64,000 bases of DNA from the NCBI RefSeq assembly GCF_001440405.1, contig NZ_LLXX01000141.1, positions 25,230 to 89,229 of the forward strand, written 5' to 3'. How positions within the stretch are numbered: position 1 is the stretch's first letter; every line of letters begins with the position of its first letter. Under the pieces are notes generated by a model. It made no database searches, had not been told where the DNA came from, and worked only from the letters and a program-made list of their open reading frames with translations. The DNA is from Bradyrhizobium valentinum (GTDB lineage: Bacteria; Pseudomonadota; Alphaproteobacteria; Rhizobiales; Xanthobacteraceae). Of the stretch, positions 28,035 to 37,001 are shown in pieces. A program made the position numbers and the translations under genes.

Positions 28035-28781
28035 ATGTCCAACCGGATCGCACCAAAGCTCCTGGCGGAGTTCATCGGTACCTTTGCATTCGTATTCATC
28101 GGCGCCGGCGCCGCAGCCGTGGTCGGCGACGGTGTCGGCCTGCCCGGTATCGCCGCGATTGCCTTCGCCCACGGCTTCGCCATCATGGTCTTCGCCTTCG
28201 CCTACGGCCCCGTTTCGGGCGGGCACATGAACCCCGCCGTAACCATCGGCGTGGCCGCCGCCGGCGCGATGGGCGTCGGCGAGGCGATTGGCTACATCGT
28301 CAGCCAACTCGCTGGCGGCGTCGCCGGGGCGCTCTTGTTGTCGGCCGTACTGGGCGGCGCCGAGACCGGCCTCGGCCTGCCTGCACTTGCGCACAACCTC
28401 CCACTAGGCGCCACGTCCCTCACAATTACGCCCGCTGCCGGTTTCGTGATCGAGGCGGTGCTCGCGTTTTTCTTGGTGACGGTCGTACTCAGCACTGCGG
28501 TTGCGGGCCGCGCCGGCAACCTCGCGCCGCTTGCGATCGGGATGACGCTCACTCTCAACATCATCATGGGTGGGGCCCTCACCGGTGCCGCGTTCAATCC
28601 GGCCCGGGCTCTCGGCCCGATGGTCGCGGCTGCCAATTTCCACAATGCCTGGCTGTACCTGACAGCGCCGATCGTTGGCGCCATCATCGCTGCCATTCTG
28701 CACACGGCCCTTGCCCGGCTCGCCCAAGATCGGATGCCAGCGCCCGCGCCGGGCAGCGCCGCCGCGACGCCCGCCGAATGA
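28035..28781 (+). CDS. aqpZ: Aquaporin / MIP channel
   Basis: 248 residues with six membrane helices. The two NPA boxes are HMNPAV (N66-P67-A68) and AFNPARALGP near residue 190. The motifs fit water-selective AqpZ-type channels more than glyceroporins, though selectivity-filter residues cannot be fixed by eye. Such channels also pass hydrogen peroxide in some cases, which would make sense next to a catalase. The C-terminal tail is Ala/Pro-rich. Confidence 0.88.
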   Translation: MSNRIAPKLLAEFIGTFAFVFIGAGAAAVVGDGVGLPGIAAIAFAHGFAIMVFAFAYGPVSGGHMNPAVTIGVAAAGAMGVGEAIGYIVSQLAGGVAGALLLSAVLGGAETGLGLPALAHNLPLGATSLTITPAAGFVIEAVLAFFLVTVVLSTAVAGRAGNLAPLAIGMTLTLNIIMGGALTGAAFNPARALGPMVAAANFHNAWLYLTAPIVGAIIAAILHTALARLAQDRMPAPAPGSAAATPAE

Positions 28782-28861
28782 ATCCCATTCCCTCGCCGCA
28801 CGCAACGTAGCAGCCGAGCACGCAGCGTAGCAGACGACTTACCAACAAGGAAATCTCTGGA

Positions 28862-30124
28862 ATGTTCGACTATAACGGGAGCTTTCAATTTGCCATTGCT
28901 GCTCTGAAACGTGAGCGCCGCTATCGCGTGTTCGCCAACCTGGAGCGCAAGGTGGGACAGTTTCCCCACGCCCTTTGGAACAGCCCGAGCGGCAAACGGG
29001 ACGTCGTTGTCTGGTGCTCGAATGATTATCTCGGCATGGGCCAACACCCCGAGGTGATCGAAGCGATGTGTTCCGCCGCGCGCACGATGGGCGCGGGTGC
29101 AGGCGGAACGCGCAACATCTCGGGTACGAATCGGGCGCTGGTAGAGCTGGAGGCCGAGCTCGCGGACCTGCATGGCAAGCAGGCGGCGCTCGTCTTCACG
29201 TCGGGCTACGTGTCTAACCATACGGGTATCGCGACGATCGCCAGGCTCCTTCCGGATTGCCTGATCCTGTCCGATGCACTCAACCATAATTCCATGATCG
29301 AAGGCGTGCGTGCCGCCGACTGTGCCAAGCAGATCTGGCGCCATAACGATACTCAGCACCTGGAGGAGTTGCTATCGCGCGCAGCGCCCGGCCGCCCGAA
29401 GCTGATCGTGTTCGAGAGCGTCTATTCGATGGATGGCGACGTCGCTCCACTCGAAGCGATCTGCGACCTTGCGGAGCGCTATAACGCTATGACCTATCTC
29501 GACGAGGTCCACGCTGTTGGCATGTACGGGCCGCGCGGCGCTGGCATCGCCGAACGGGACGGAGTGATGGAGCGTATCGACGTCATAGAGGGAACGCTTG
29601 CCAAGGCCTTCGGCGCACTTGGCGGTTATATCGCCGGCACGAGCGATGTAGTGGACGCCGTCCGATCCCATGCTCCCGGATTTATCTTTACGACGGCCCT
29701 GCCTCCCGCGGTAGCGGCGGCTGCGACAGCCTCGATCGCCCATCTCAAGGCATCGGGTGCAGAGCGCGCGGGCCAGCGCGACGCGGTGGCGGCAACCAAG
29801 GCGGCGCTACGGCAAGCCGGCCTGCCGGTGCTGGCGACGGAGACGCACATCGTTCCGGTCATGGTCGGGGATCCCGACCTGTGTAAACAGGCGAGCGACC
29901 TCCTGCTTGACCGGCACGGCATCTACATCCAGCCGATCAATTATCCGACGGTTCCCCGCGGCACCGAGCGATTGCGGATTACCCCCACCCCGGCACATGA
30001 CGCGCGGCTGATCGGACGGTTGGCTGACGCCCTGATTGCGGTATGGCAGGAGCTCGATCTTCCGCTCGGAAGAGACCACCGACCTGTCCAACAGCGTGCA
30101 CAGACGGTCGCGGCCGGCGGCTAG
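28862..30124 (+). CDS. hemA: 5-aminolevulinate synthase
   Basis: A 420-residue PLP enzyme of the alpha-oxoamine synthase family. [19 protein letters not shown] is the family start motif and [14 protein letters not shown] follows. The PLP Lys is K248 in [13 protein letters not shown]. It condenses glycine and succinyl-CoA to start haem synthesis (C4 pathway, a marker of alphaproteobacteria). Position after catalase and aquaporin suggests an extra, stress-linked copy supplying haem to catalase and the cytochromes encoded nearby; whether another copy exists cannot be seen here. Confidence 0.93.
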   Translation: MFDYNGSFQFAIAALKRERRYRVFANLERKVGQFPHALWNSPSGKRDVVVWCSNDYLGMGQHPEVIEAMCSAARTMGAGAGGTRNISGTNRALVELEAELADLHGKQAALVFTSGYVSNHTGIATIARLLPDCLILSDALNHNSMIEGVRAADCAKQIWRHNDTQHLEELLSRAAPGRPKLIVFESVYSMDGDVAPLEAICDLAERYNAMTYLDEVHAVGMYGPRGAGIAERDGVMERIDVIEGTLAKAFGALGGYIAGTSDVVDAVRSHAPGFIFTTALPPAVAAAATASIAHLKASGAERAGQRDAVAATKAALRQAGLPVLATETHIVPVMVGDPDLCKQASDLLLDRHGIYIQPINYPTVPRGTERLRITPTPAHDARLIGRLADALIAVWQELDLPLGRDHRPVQQRAQTVAAGG

Positions 30125-30297
30125 TCAGTCTCGCTGTTTACTCCACCAATTGCATTTTGGTGAGCAGTGCGCCGTCCCTGCTCGATTCCGAATTGCCGGA
30201 ATGACCGCGGCGAAACTCCCGAAGCAGTTTCGCCTTTGTAAGATGGTCGCCTTCCAAGGAAGGCTGCTTAGGTTCTCATGCAATGCGGGAACGTTTC

Positions 30298-30534
30298 TTA
30301 GTTGTACCCGCTGGTGCCGGGCGACGAGCCGCCGAACTGGGAGTTGCCGGTGCCGCTCAACGTCGTCGGACCGTCTGGATTGCCGTTCGGGTTGCCGTAG
30401 TTCGGATGCAGCTGGACCGTGCCGACAGCATCGCGGTCGGTCCTCGCGAGCGGCTTGTGATGAACTGTGTTTGCAAAGGCGACGGTGCCTGAAAGCGCGA
30501 GCGCAAAGGCCAACGCGATTGCGGGGAGTTTCAT
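30298..30534 (-). CDS. Small secreted Gly/Asn-rich protein
   Basis: 78 residues. Signal peptide MKLPAIALAFALALSGTVAFA, then a polar mature chain (NYGNPNGNPDGPTTLSGTGN) ending in a Gly/Ser tail. GAAAGGACACAACC before the ATG gives a usable ribosome-binding site. It lies 66 bp downstream of a minus-strand dyad motif with a TTATCT -10 candidate. Function unknown. Confidence 0.65.
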   Translation of the reverse strand: MKLPAIALAFALALSGTVAFANTVHHKPLARTDRDAVGTVQLHPNYGNPNGNPDGPTTLSGTGNSQFGGSSPGTSGYN

Positions 30535-30600
30535 GGTTGTGTCCTTTCGTGTAGATCGTTGCCCCCTTCTTCACGCAGATAAGAGACAATCTCGATCATC

Positions 30601-30619
30601 CCATTAAATTCCTCTTCAG
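30601..30619 (-). promoter_or_regulatory. Dyad motif CTGAA-N6-TTTAA-TGG before small secreted gene
   Basis: On the minus strand CTGAAGAGGAATTTAATGG points to the gene starting at 30534, 66 bp away. TTATCT at 30582-30577 is in the -10 position (19-24 bp past the motif). Confidence 0.7.
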
Positions 30620-30740
30620 GCGCGATAGACAAGCCGCTCGCATGCGAACTCACGCGGAGCCGGCAGGCCCTGATCATCTTGCTGGCTTCCGCGTGCCAGG
30701 CTTGCTTTGACATAAAACGCGGTTTGACGCGCCGAGCAGA

Positions 30741-30759
30741 ATGAATCCCTTTTTAATGG
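30741..30759 (+). promoter_or_regulatory. Dyad motif (ATGAA-N6-TTTAA-TGG) before DUF202 gene
   Basis: ATGAATCCCTTTTTAATGG is 47 bp upstream of the DUF202 start. Its position argues against the apparent earlier ATG at 30741, which would be inside the motif. Confidence 0.6.
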
Positions 30760-30806
30760 ATTTGGCTGGCGCCGCGCTTCATTATTGTAAAGAGACGAGA
30801 GATGCA

Positions 30807-31190
30807 ATGATCGCGAACTACACCGACCACGCAGCGAACGAGCGAACCTTTCTTGCCTGGATACGGACCGGCTTGGCCGTGACAGCGTTTGGATTCTTTC
30901 TCGTCAAGCTGAACCTCCTCGTTGCGGTGGCGGGCGGCGGGAGCTCATCTCATCTTCCGGTGGAAAGCGGCGAGCCGTTGGTCGCGGCCGCGGCGCACTA
31001 TGCTGGCCTGGCGTTGGTGGTGACTGGAATCGCCATTATCGCACGAAGCGGCACTGGGTTTGAGCGCACGCGCCGCGCAATCGATCGCGATGAGGTCATA
31101 CACATCCCGCGGACCCGGGCGGAATCGCTACTTTCGGCGGCTGTGACCGTCGCCGTGGTGATTTTCTGCATCTATCTCGCGAAGCTTTGA
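30807..31190 (+). CDS. DUF202 (YidH-type) small membrane protein
   Basis: 127 residues. The DUF202 signature NERTFLAWIRTGLAVTAFGF begins at residue ~10. Three membrane segments are visible (the one just named, a middle AAHYAGLALVVTGIAIIA and a C-terminal LLSAAVTVAVVIFCIYLAKL). Start 30807 is preferred: the family begins close to the NERTFLAW motif, GAGAG lies upstream, and the dyad motif occupies the longer frame. Function of the family is not established. The stop is 33 bp from the sulfite-oxidase-type gene. Confidence 0.85.
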   Translation: MIANYTDHAANERTFLAWIRTGLAVTAFGFFLVKLNLLVAVAGGGSSSHLPVESGEPLVAAAAHYAGLALVVTGIAIIARSGTGFERTRRAIDRDEVIHIPRTRAESLLSAAVTVAVVIFCIYLAKL

Positions 31191-31223
31191 CGTTTCGCGA
31201 CGCGCAATCCATAGGAGAACGCC

Positions 31224-32327
31224 GTGGACATGAGAAACGACAATTGGTCCTGCACAGGCGTGCGCCCCGCTGGGCTGATCATTCGACAAAAAGACCCGAA
31301 CAATCTCGAAATGCCGTTCGATCAGCTTGGCGAATTCATCACGCCAACCGAGTTGTTCTACATACGCAGCCATTTTCCCACGCCAGAGCTGGATCCTGTC
31401 GCCTATCGACTGTCGATAGGCGGTGCGGTGGGCAAGGCGCTAAGACTGAGCTACGCCGAGATCCGCGCCATGCCATCGCGGACTCGCGTCGCTACGCTGG
31501 AATGCGCCGGCAATGGCCGGGTTTTCCTGGTGCCGCCGGTGCCGGGCGCACAATGGGAACTCGGTGCGGTCGGCAATGCAGAATGGACTGGTGTTCCGCT
31601 CTCCTTGCTTTTAGAGCGCGCCGGACTCGCGGACGATGTCTGCGAAATAGTGCTTGAAGGAGCTGATCGCGGCATGCCCAAGGAAGAGCCAAAGCCGCCG
31701 GGGCCGATCTCATATGCCCGCAGTATCCCGAGGGCGCGGGCGATGGAGTCCGATGTGCTGATCGCCTACCAGATGAACGGGCGAGATCTGACGCCCGATC
31801 ATGGCTATCCACTGCGCGCCATAGTGCCCGGGCATTACGGCATGGCGTCGGTGAAGTGGCTGACCAATGTCGTTGCAACTACACAGCCCTTCCAGGGTTA
31901 CTGGCAGACTTCCGACTATGGCTATTGGGACGATTCCGCGGGAGTACCGGTTCGCCGGCCACTCGCGGAGATGAAACTGAAGTCCCAGATCGCACGCCCC
32001 CGTGTGTACGAGACCCTCGAACCCAATCGCTCCTACTGCATTTTCGGTGCTGCCTGGGCGGGAGATACCGATGTCACCGAGATTTCGATAAGCGATGATG
32101 GAGGCGCGTCATGGGTTCAAGGCGAGTTCCTCGACCCGATAAACCGGCACGCATGGCGCCGCTGGAAGTACGACTGGATCACTCCGACACAGCCGGGCCG
32201 CTATACACTGTTGGCGCGCGCCACCGGAGCAGACCAACGCACCCAGCCGGACGGTCATGATCCGAATTTCGGCAGCTATGTGATTGATCACCCGTTGCCG
32301 ATTGAGGTTTTTGTGGCCGCGCTTTGA
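31224..32327 (+). CDS. Sulfite-oxidase-family molybdoenzyme
   Basis: 367 residues from GTG 31224, with AGGAG 6 bases upstream. The molybdenum-coordinating Cys is C94 in TLECAGNGR. The sulfite oxidase core (PDHGYPLRAIVPGHYGMASV) and the C-terminal immunoglobulin-like dimer domain (VTEISISDDGGASWVQGEF) follow. There is no signal peptide or haem domain, so it may be cytosolic and use an unknown acceptor. Substrates in the family include sulfite and oxidised sulfur compounds. It probably shares the DUF202 transcript. Confidence 0.85.
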   Translation: MDMRNDNWSCTGVRPAGLIIRQKDPNNLEMPFDQLGEFITPTELFYIRSHFPTPELDPVAYRLSIGGAVGKALRLSYAEIRAMPSRTRVATLECAGNGRVFLVPPVPGAQWELGAVGNAEWTGVPLSLLLERAGLADDVCEIVLEGADRGMPKEEPKPPGPISYARSIPRARAMESDVLIAYQMNGRDLTPDHGYPLRAIVPGHYGMASVKWLTNVVATTQPFQGYWQTSDYGYWDDSAGVPVRRPLAEMKLKSQIARPRVYETLEPNRSYCIFGAAWAGDTDVTEISISDDGGASWVQGEFLDPINRHAWRRWKYDWITPTQPGRYTLLARATGADQRTQPDGHDPNFGSYVIDHPLPIEVFVAAL

Positions 32328-32425
32328 ATCGCGGTGCCGCCTTACAAATCCCCCTTATGAGGCAATTGCGCGATAGTCCACGCCTTGAATGCGTTCGCCA
32401 CGGCGCCTATCGGGCGAAGATCATC

Positions 32426-32444
32426 ATAAATCCTTTTTTAATCG
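32426..32444 (+). promoter_or_regulatory. Dyad motif (ATAAA-N6-TTTAA) before first dps
   Basis: ATAAATCCTTTTTTAATCG lies 82 bp before dps. It keeps the dyad but has TCG where most copies have TGG. TCATCT falls at about the -10 distance. Confidence 0.5.
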
Positions 32445-32526
32445 AATTCCTGCGCCGGCGAGTTCATCTTCGTCGTGATCAGCTGCGCCAACCAGACGCG
32501 TGGCTATCTTAGAAGGAGATGACCAG

Positions 32527-33048
32527 ATGAACGTGCATGATGCCAAAGCGTTGCAGATTGCCTCGCTTGAAACGCCAACAGACCTTGGACCAGATGCAGT
32601 CCGGGACATATCAGGCGCGCTCAATATTTTTCTAGCGGACATGTTCGCGCTGTATGTGAAAACGAAGAACTTTCATTGGCATATGTCAGGGCCGCATTTC
32701 CGCGATTATCATCTTCTGCTCGACGAGCAGGCCCAGCAAATCTTCGCCACCACCGACGCAGCCGCCGAGCGTGTCCGCAAGATCGGCGGAACGACACTGC
32801 GTTCGATCGGCCAACTTGGCCGGTTGCAACGTTTTCGGGATAACGAGGCCGATTTCGTTACGCCCCTGGACATGCTCACCGAGCTGCGTAGCGACAACAA
32901 ACAGCTGGTGGCCAACTTGCGCGAGACACATGATCTTTGCGAAATGCTTGGCGATGTGGCGAGCGCAAGTTTGCTGGAAAACTGGATTGATGAGGCCGAG
33001 CGGCGCACTTGGTTTCTGTTCGAGGCCACCCATAGCAGCACTTCTTGA
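32527..33048 (+). CDS. dps: Dps-family DNA-protecting ferritin-like protein, copy 1
   Basis: 173 residues from ATG 32527, behind AAGGAGATGACC. The ferroxidase signature is clear: KTKNFHWHMSGPHFRDYHLL with LDEQAQQI after it. Dps dodecamers bind DNA and oxidise Fe(II) with peroxide, protecting against oxidative damage. A second copy at 58237 shares the central region almost exactly. Both copies are preceded by the dyad motif, which suggests joint induction. Confidence 0.92.
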   Translation: MNVHDAKALQIASLETPTDLGPDAVRDISGALNIFLADMFALYVKTKNFHWHMSGPHFRDYHLLLDEQAQQIFATTDAAAERVRKIGGTTLRSIGQLGRLQRFRDNEADFVTPLDMLTELRSDNKQLVANLRETHDLCEMLGDVASASLLENWIDEAERRTWFLFEATHSSTS

Positions 33049-33162
33049 GAATGATTTCAGTGGCATCGTCGCTGGAACGTAGGAGCGGATGCTCCCCAAC
33101 TTGAAGGCGCGCTCCTATCACGACGCGTGCTAACCATGACGCTGCTGACCCAGGATTTCTTG

Positions 33163-33369
33163 ATGAGCGAGCACAAAGCAACCATCGGGCGACGTCAGCT
33201 ACTTCGCACCGGGATAATCGGCTTTATCGCAACAGCCACCAGCACCCTGGGAAGCCGCGGCGTCGCCGCTGACACGGAAGCCAAGGACGACAAACGCAGG
33301 GCTCGCTTTCAGGTCAACGCGGCGGAGGTTCAAACCTTTTATCGGGTCAACCGCTACCCGAAGCATTGA
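33163..33369 (+). CDS. Formate dehydrogenase region Tat-target protein
   Basis: 68 residues from ATG 33163 (CAGGAT upstream). It carries a Tat motif (IGRRQLLRTGIIGFIATATS) and a short mature tail ending AEVQTFYRVNRYPKH. This is the small twin-arginine protein regularly found just upstream of periplasmic formate dehydrogenases; its role there is not established. It lies 11 bp before the catalytic subunit gene. Confidence 0.8.
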   Translation: MSEHKATIGRRQLLRTGIIGFIATATSTLGSRGVAADTEAKDDKRRARFQVNAAEVQTFYRVNRYPKH

Positions 33370-33380
33370 GGGGATTTCCC

Positions 33381-36335
33381 ATGCTGATCAAGCGCTCAGA
33401 GCGTCAAGTGCGCCGAGGCAAAGTTGCCACAGATTTGGCCAAGCAATCGGGTGACAACCTTGATCGTCGCTCCTTCCTGCGCCGCTCAGGTCTCGCCGCT
33501 GGAAGCCTAGCTGCGCTCGGCAGCTTACCACTTGCCGGCATACGGCAAGTGGAGGCAGGTCCGCCGCCGCCGCCCGGCGCAACCGTCACCACACGGAAGA
33601 ATTTCTGCACCCATTGCTCAGTGGGTTGCTCGGTCATCGCGGAAGTCGCAAACGGCGTGTGGATCGGCCAGGAGCCGGACTATGACAGCCCCATCAATCG
33701 TGGCTCACATTGCTGCAAGGGCGCGGCAGTCCGCGACGACGTGTTGAGCGACCGCCGGTTGCGCTACCCGCAAAAGCTGGTGGACGGCCAATGGAAGCGG
33801 CTCTCCTGGGATCAGGCCATCGATGAGATCGGCGACAAGCTTCTGGAAATCCGTCAAAAATCGGGTCCGGATTCGGTCTACTGGCTTGGTTCGGCCAAGT
33901 TCACCAACGAAGCGGCTTACCTCAACCGCAAGCTCGCCGCGTTCTGGGGAACGAACAATTCCGATCATCAGGCGCGCATCTGTCACTCCACCACAGTCAC
34001 CGGAGTCGCCAATACCTGGGGCTACGGTGCGATGACCAACAGCTACAACGATATCCGTAACTCCAAGACCATTCTGCTGATGGGCGGTAACCCCGCCGAG
34101 GCGCATCCGGTTTCGTTGCAGCACATTCTTGAGGGCAAGGAACTCAACCGCGCGAATTTCATCGTCGTCGACCCGCGGATGACCCGAACTGCGGCGCATG
34201 CGACCGAATATGTCCGAGTGCGGCCCGGAGTTCACATCCCCACCATCTATGGAATGCTCTGGCACATCTTCGAGAACGGCTGGGAGGACAAGCAATTCAT
34301 CCAGCAGCGCGTCTATGGGATCGAGGACATTCGCAAGGAAGTCGCGAAATGGACGCCTGATGAAGTTGAGCGAGTCACTGGCTTGCCTGAAGCCCAGGTC
34401 AAGCATATCGCAAAAGTTTTCTCCCACGAGAAGCCTGCAACGCTCATCTGGGCGATGGGACAGACGCAATTCTCCACGGGTACTGCAAATGTCCGGGCGA
34501 GTTGCATCCTGCTGCTCGCCACCGGCAATGTGGGTCATGCCGGCGGAGGAGCCAACATTTTCCGCGGCCACACCAATGTGCAAGGTGCCACTGATCTCGG
34601 CCTCGATGTGACGACGCTGCCGCTCTATTACGGTCTTTCCGAAGAGGCGTGGCAGCATTGGTGCCGGGTGTGGGAGATCGACATCGACTGGATGCGCTCG
34701 CGCTTCGCTGACAAGACCCTGATGGAAAGCCCGGGCATCCCCAGCACGCGCTGGTTTGATGCCACGTTGCTGCCGAGGGATCAGGTCAGCCAGCCGGATA
34801 CGGTGCAGGCCATGTTCATCATGGGGCATGGCGTCAATACCATCACCCGCATGCCCGAAGCCAAGCGAGGGATCGAGAAACTCGAGTTGCTGGTCGTCTG
34901 CGATCCCTATCCCACCGCATGGTCGGTGCTCTCGGAGCGCAAGGACGGGATCTATCTTCTGCCGGCCTGCACGAGTTTCGAGATGGATGGCTCGCGCACC
35001 GCATCGAACCGCTCTCTGCAGTGGGGTGAGAAAATCGTGGATCCCGTCTTCGAATCCAAGAACGACTACGACACGATGTACATGCTCGCCCACAAATTCG
35101 GTTTCGCCGACAAGATGTTCAAGAATATCAAGGTGGAGAACGGCTCCGTATCGGCCGAGGACATTCTGCGCGAGATCAATCGTGGCGGGTGGTCGACCGG
35201 ATACTGCGGCCAGTCGCCCGAGCGCCTCAAGGCGCACATGAAGAATCAGTCAAAATTCGATCTGGTCACCTTGCGGGCACCTAAAGACGATCCCGAGGTC
35301 GGCGGCGACTATTACGGGCTGCCGTGGCCATGCTGGGGAACGCCGGAAATCAGGCACCCCGGATCATCGATCCTCTACAACACCAATCTGCCGGTCAAGG
35401 AAGGTGGCGGGACCTTCCGCGCCCGTTTCGGCGTTGAGCGCGTGGTCAAGCGCAAGGTCATGGAGAACGGGCGGGAGGTCGAAAAAGAAGAGCATGACAA
35501 TCTGCTCTCGGAAGGCTCCTACTCCGTCGGCTCGGAAATCAAGGATGGCTATCCTGAGTTCACGCTCGGTGTCCTCAAGTGGCTCGGCTGGGACAAGGAC
35601 CTCACCGCCTCGGAGATGAAAATCATCCGGAAGGTGAACGAGGGCAATCCCGATACTGTTTCATGGTCGCTGGATCTTTCCGGGGGTATCCAGCGCGTGG
35701 CCATCGAGCATGGTTGCAGCCCCTATGGCAATGGCAAGGCGCGCATGGTTGCCTGGAACCTGCCGGATCCGATCCCGGTGCATCGCGAAGTCATTTACAC
35801 CTCGCGGCCCGATCTTGTCGGCAAATATCCGACCCTTCCGGATGCCCGACAGTTTCGCGTGCCCAATATCGGTTTCACCGTCCAAAAGTCCGCTGTCGAC
35901 AGGGCCATCGTCAAGCAATTCCCGCTCATTCTCAGTTCCGGCCGGCTCGTCGAATATGAAGGCGGCGGCGAGGAGACACGCTCTAACAAGTGGCTCGCCG
36001 AATTGAAGCAGGACATGTACGTCGAGATCAATCCGGCGGACGCCGCCGAGCGCGGCATCAAGGACGGCGGCTGGGTCTGGGTCACCGGAGCCGAGAGCAA
36101 CTCCAGGACGCGGGTAAAGGCGTTTGTGACCGAGCGTGTCGGCAAGGGCGTCGCCTGGATGCCCTACCACTTTGCCGGCTGGTACGAAGGCGCCGATCTG
36201 CGCAGCAAGTATCCGAAGGGAAGTGACCCGATCGTGCTTGGCGAGAGCGTCAACACGCTAACGACCTATGGCTACGATGCCGCCACCGGAATGCAGGAAC
36301 CCAAGGCAGCGCTTTGTCAGATTCAAGCGGCATGA
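33381..36335 (+). CDS. fdnG: Membrane-bound formate dehydrogenase, catalytic subunit
   Basis: 984 residues from ATG 33381, set by GAGGGG 7 bases upstream. Tat signal: DRRSFLRRSGLAAGSLAALG. The [4Fe-4S] motif FCTHCSVGC (C76, C79, C83) plus GSHCCKG follows. The active-site residue is C201 in RICHSTTVTG, so this is the Cys rather than selenocysteine form. The C-terminal molydopterin-binding domain is complete. It oxidises formate to CO2 in the periplasm and passes electrons to the Fe-S and cytochrome b subunits encoded next. Confidence 0.94.
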   Translation: MLIKRSERQVRRGKVATDLAKQSGDNLDRRSFLRRSGLAAGSLAALGSLPLAGIRQVEAGPPPPPGATVTTRKNFCTHCSVGCSVIAEVANGVWIGQEPDYDSPINRGSHCCKGAAVRDDVLSDRRLRYPQKLVDGQWKRLSWDQAIDEIGDKLLEIRQKSGPDSVYWLGSAKFTNEAAYLNRKLAAFWGTNNSDHQARICHSTTVTGVANTWGYGAMTNSYNDIRNSKTILLMGGNPAEAHPVSLQHILEGKELNRANFIVVDPRMTRTAAHATEYVRVRPGVHIPTIYGMLWHIFENGWEDKQFIQQRVYGIEDIRKEVAKWTPDEVERVTGLPEAQVKHIAKVFSHEKPATLIWAMGQTQFSTGTANVRASCILLLATGNVGHAGGGANIFRGHTNVQGATDLGLDVTTLPLYYGLSEEAWQHWCRVWEIDIDWMRSRFADKTLMESPGIPSTRWFDATLLPRDQVSQPDTVQAMFIMGHGVNTITRMPEAKRGIEKLELLVVCDPYPTAWSVLSERKDGIYLLPACTSFEMDGSRTASNRSLQWGEKIVDPVFESKNDYDTMYMLAHKFGFADKMFKNIKVENGSVSAEDILREINRGGWSTGYCGQSPERLKAHMKNQSKFDLVTLRAPKDDPEVGGDYYGLPWPCWGTPEIRHPGSSILYNTNLPVKEGGGTFRARFGVERVVKRKVMENGREVEKEEHDNLLSEGSYSVGSEIKDGYPEFTLGVLKWLGWDKDLTASEMKIIRKVNEGNPDTVSWSLDLSGGIQRVAIEHGCSPYGNGKARMVAWNLPDPIPVHREVIYTSRPDLVGKYPTLPDARQFRVPNIGFTVQKSAVDRAIVKQFPLILSSGRLVEYEGGGEETRSNKWLAELKQDMYVEINPADAAERGIKDGGWVWVTGAESNSRTRVKAFVTERVGKGVAWMPYHFAGWYEGADLRSKYPKGSDPIVLGESVNTLTTYGYDAATGMQEPKAALCQIQAA

Positions 36336-36347
36336 GGAAGATTGATC

Positions 36348-36944
36348 ATGGCTCGCGTCAAATTTCTTTGTGATGCCGACCGTTGCATCGAGTGCAACGC
36401 CTGCGTGACAGCCTGCAAGAACGAACATGAAGTGCCGTGGGGCATCAATCGCCGCCGCGTCGTCACCATCAATGACGGCAAGCCCGGCGAACGCTCGGTC
36501 TCAATGGCCTGCATGCATTGCACGGATGCGCCGTGCGCCGCGGTTTGCCCGGTGTCGTGCTTCTACACCACGGCCGACGGCGTCGTGCTGCACTCCAAGG
36601 ATCTGTGCATCGGCTGCGGCTACTGCTTCTACGCCTGTCCGTTCGGTGCGCCGCAATATCCGAAAGTCGGCAACTTCGGTTCGCGCGGCAAGATGGACAA
36701 ATGCACCTATTGCGCAGGCGGACCGGAAGACGATTCCTCGCCGGCCGAATACGCCAAATATGGCGCCAACCGCCTGGCCGAAGGCAAGCTGCCGATCTGC
36801 GCCGAGATGTGCTCGACCAAGTCGCTGCTCGCCGGCGACGGCGCGATCATCGCCGAGATCTACAAGGAGCGGGTGATGAAGCGCGGTTACGGTTCGGGCG
36901 CATGGGGTTGGACCACCGCCTATCACGAAGGCATCGCTGTCTGA
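36348..36944 (+). CDS. fdnH: Formate dehydrogenase, iron-sulfur subunit
   Basis: 198 residues from ATG 36348 (GAGGAAG upstream). Four [4Fe-4S] Cys groups are seen: CIECNACVTACKNEHEVPWG, CMHCTDAPCAAVCPV, CIGCGYCFYACPFGAP, and CTYC with a late CAEMC. It lacks the C-terminal membrane helix of E. coli FdnH, so it is the shorter alphaproteobacterial form. It wires electrons from the catalytic subunit to cytochrome b. It lies 12 bp after fdnG. Confidence 0.93.
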   Translation: MARVKFLCDADRCIECNACVTACKNEHEVPWGINRRRVVTINDGKPGERSVSMACMHCTDAPCAAVCPVSCFYTTADGVVLHSKDLCIGCGYCFYACPFGAPQYPKVGNFGSRGKMDKCTYCAGGPEDDSSPAEYAKYGANRLAEGKLPICAEMCSTKSLLAGDGAIIAEIYKERVMKRGYGSGAWGWTTAYHEGIAV

Positions 36945-37001
36945 TTGACGATTGGTAGCGCTGCCGCAGGACCGGCATTCGCGAACCACGGGAGAATGAT
37001 T

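Noticed and set aside
30531-30713. 60-codon minus-strand frame whose stop overlaps the start of the small secreted gene
   Set aside because: The dyad motif and its -10 candidate lie inside it, and the product has no recognisable feature; the promoter explanation is better.
33705-35237. 510-codon minus-strand frame inside the formate dehydrogenase gene
   Set aside because: It is a shadow of fdnG; no motif, start signal or plausible fold.
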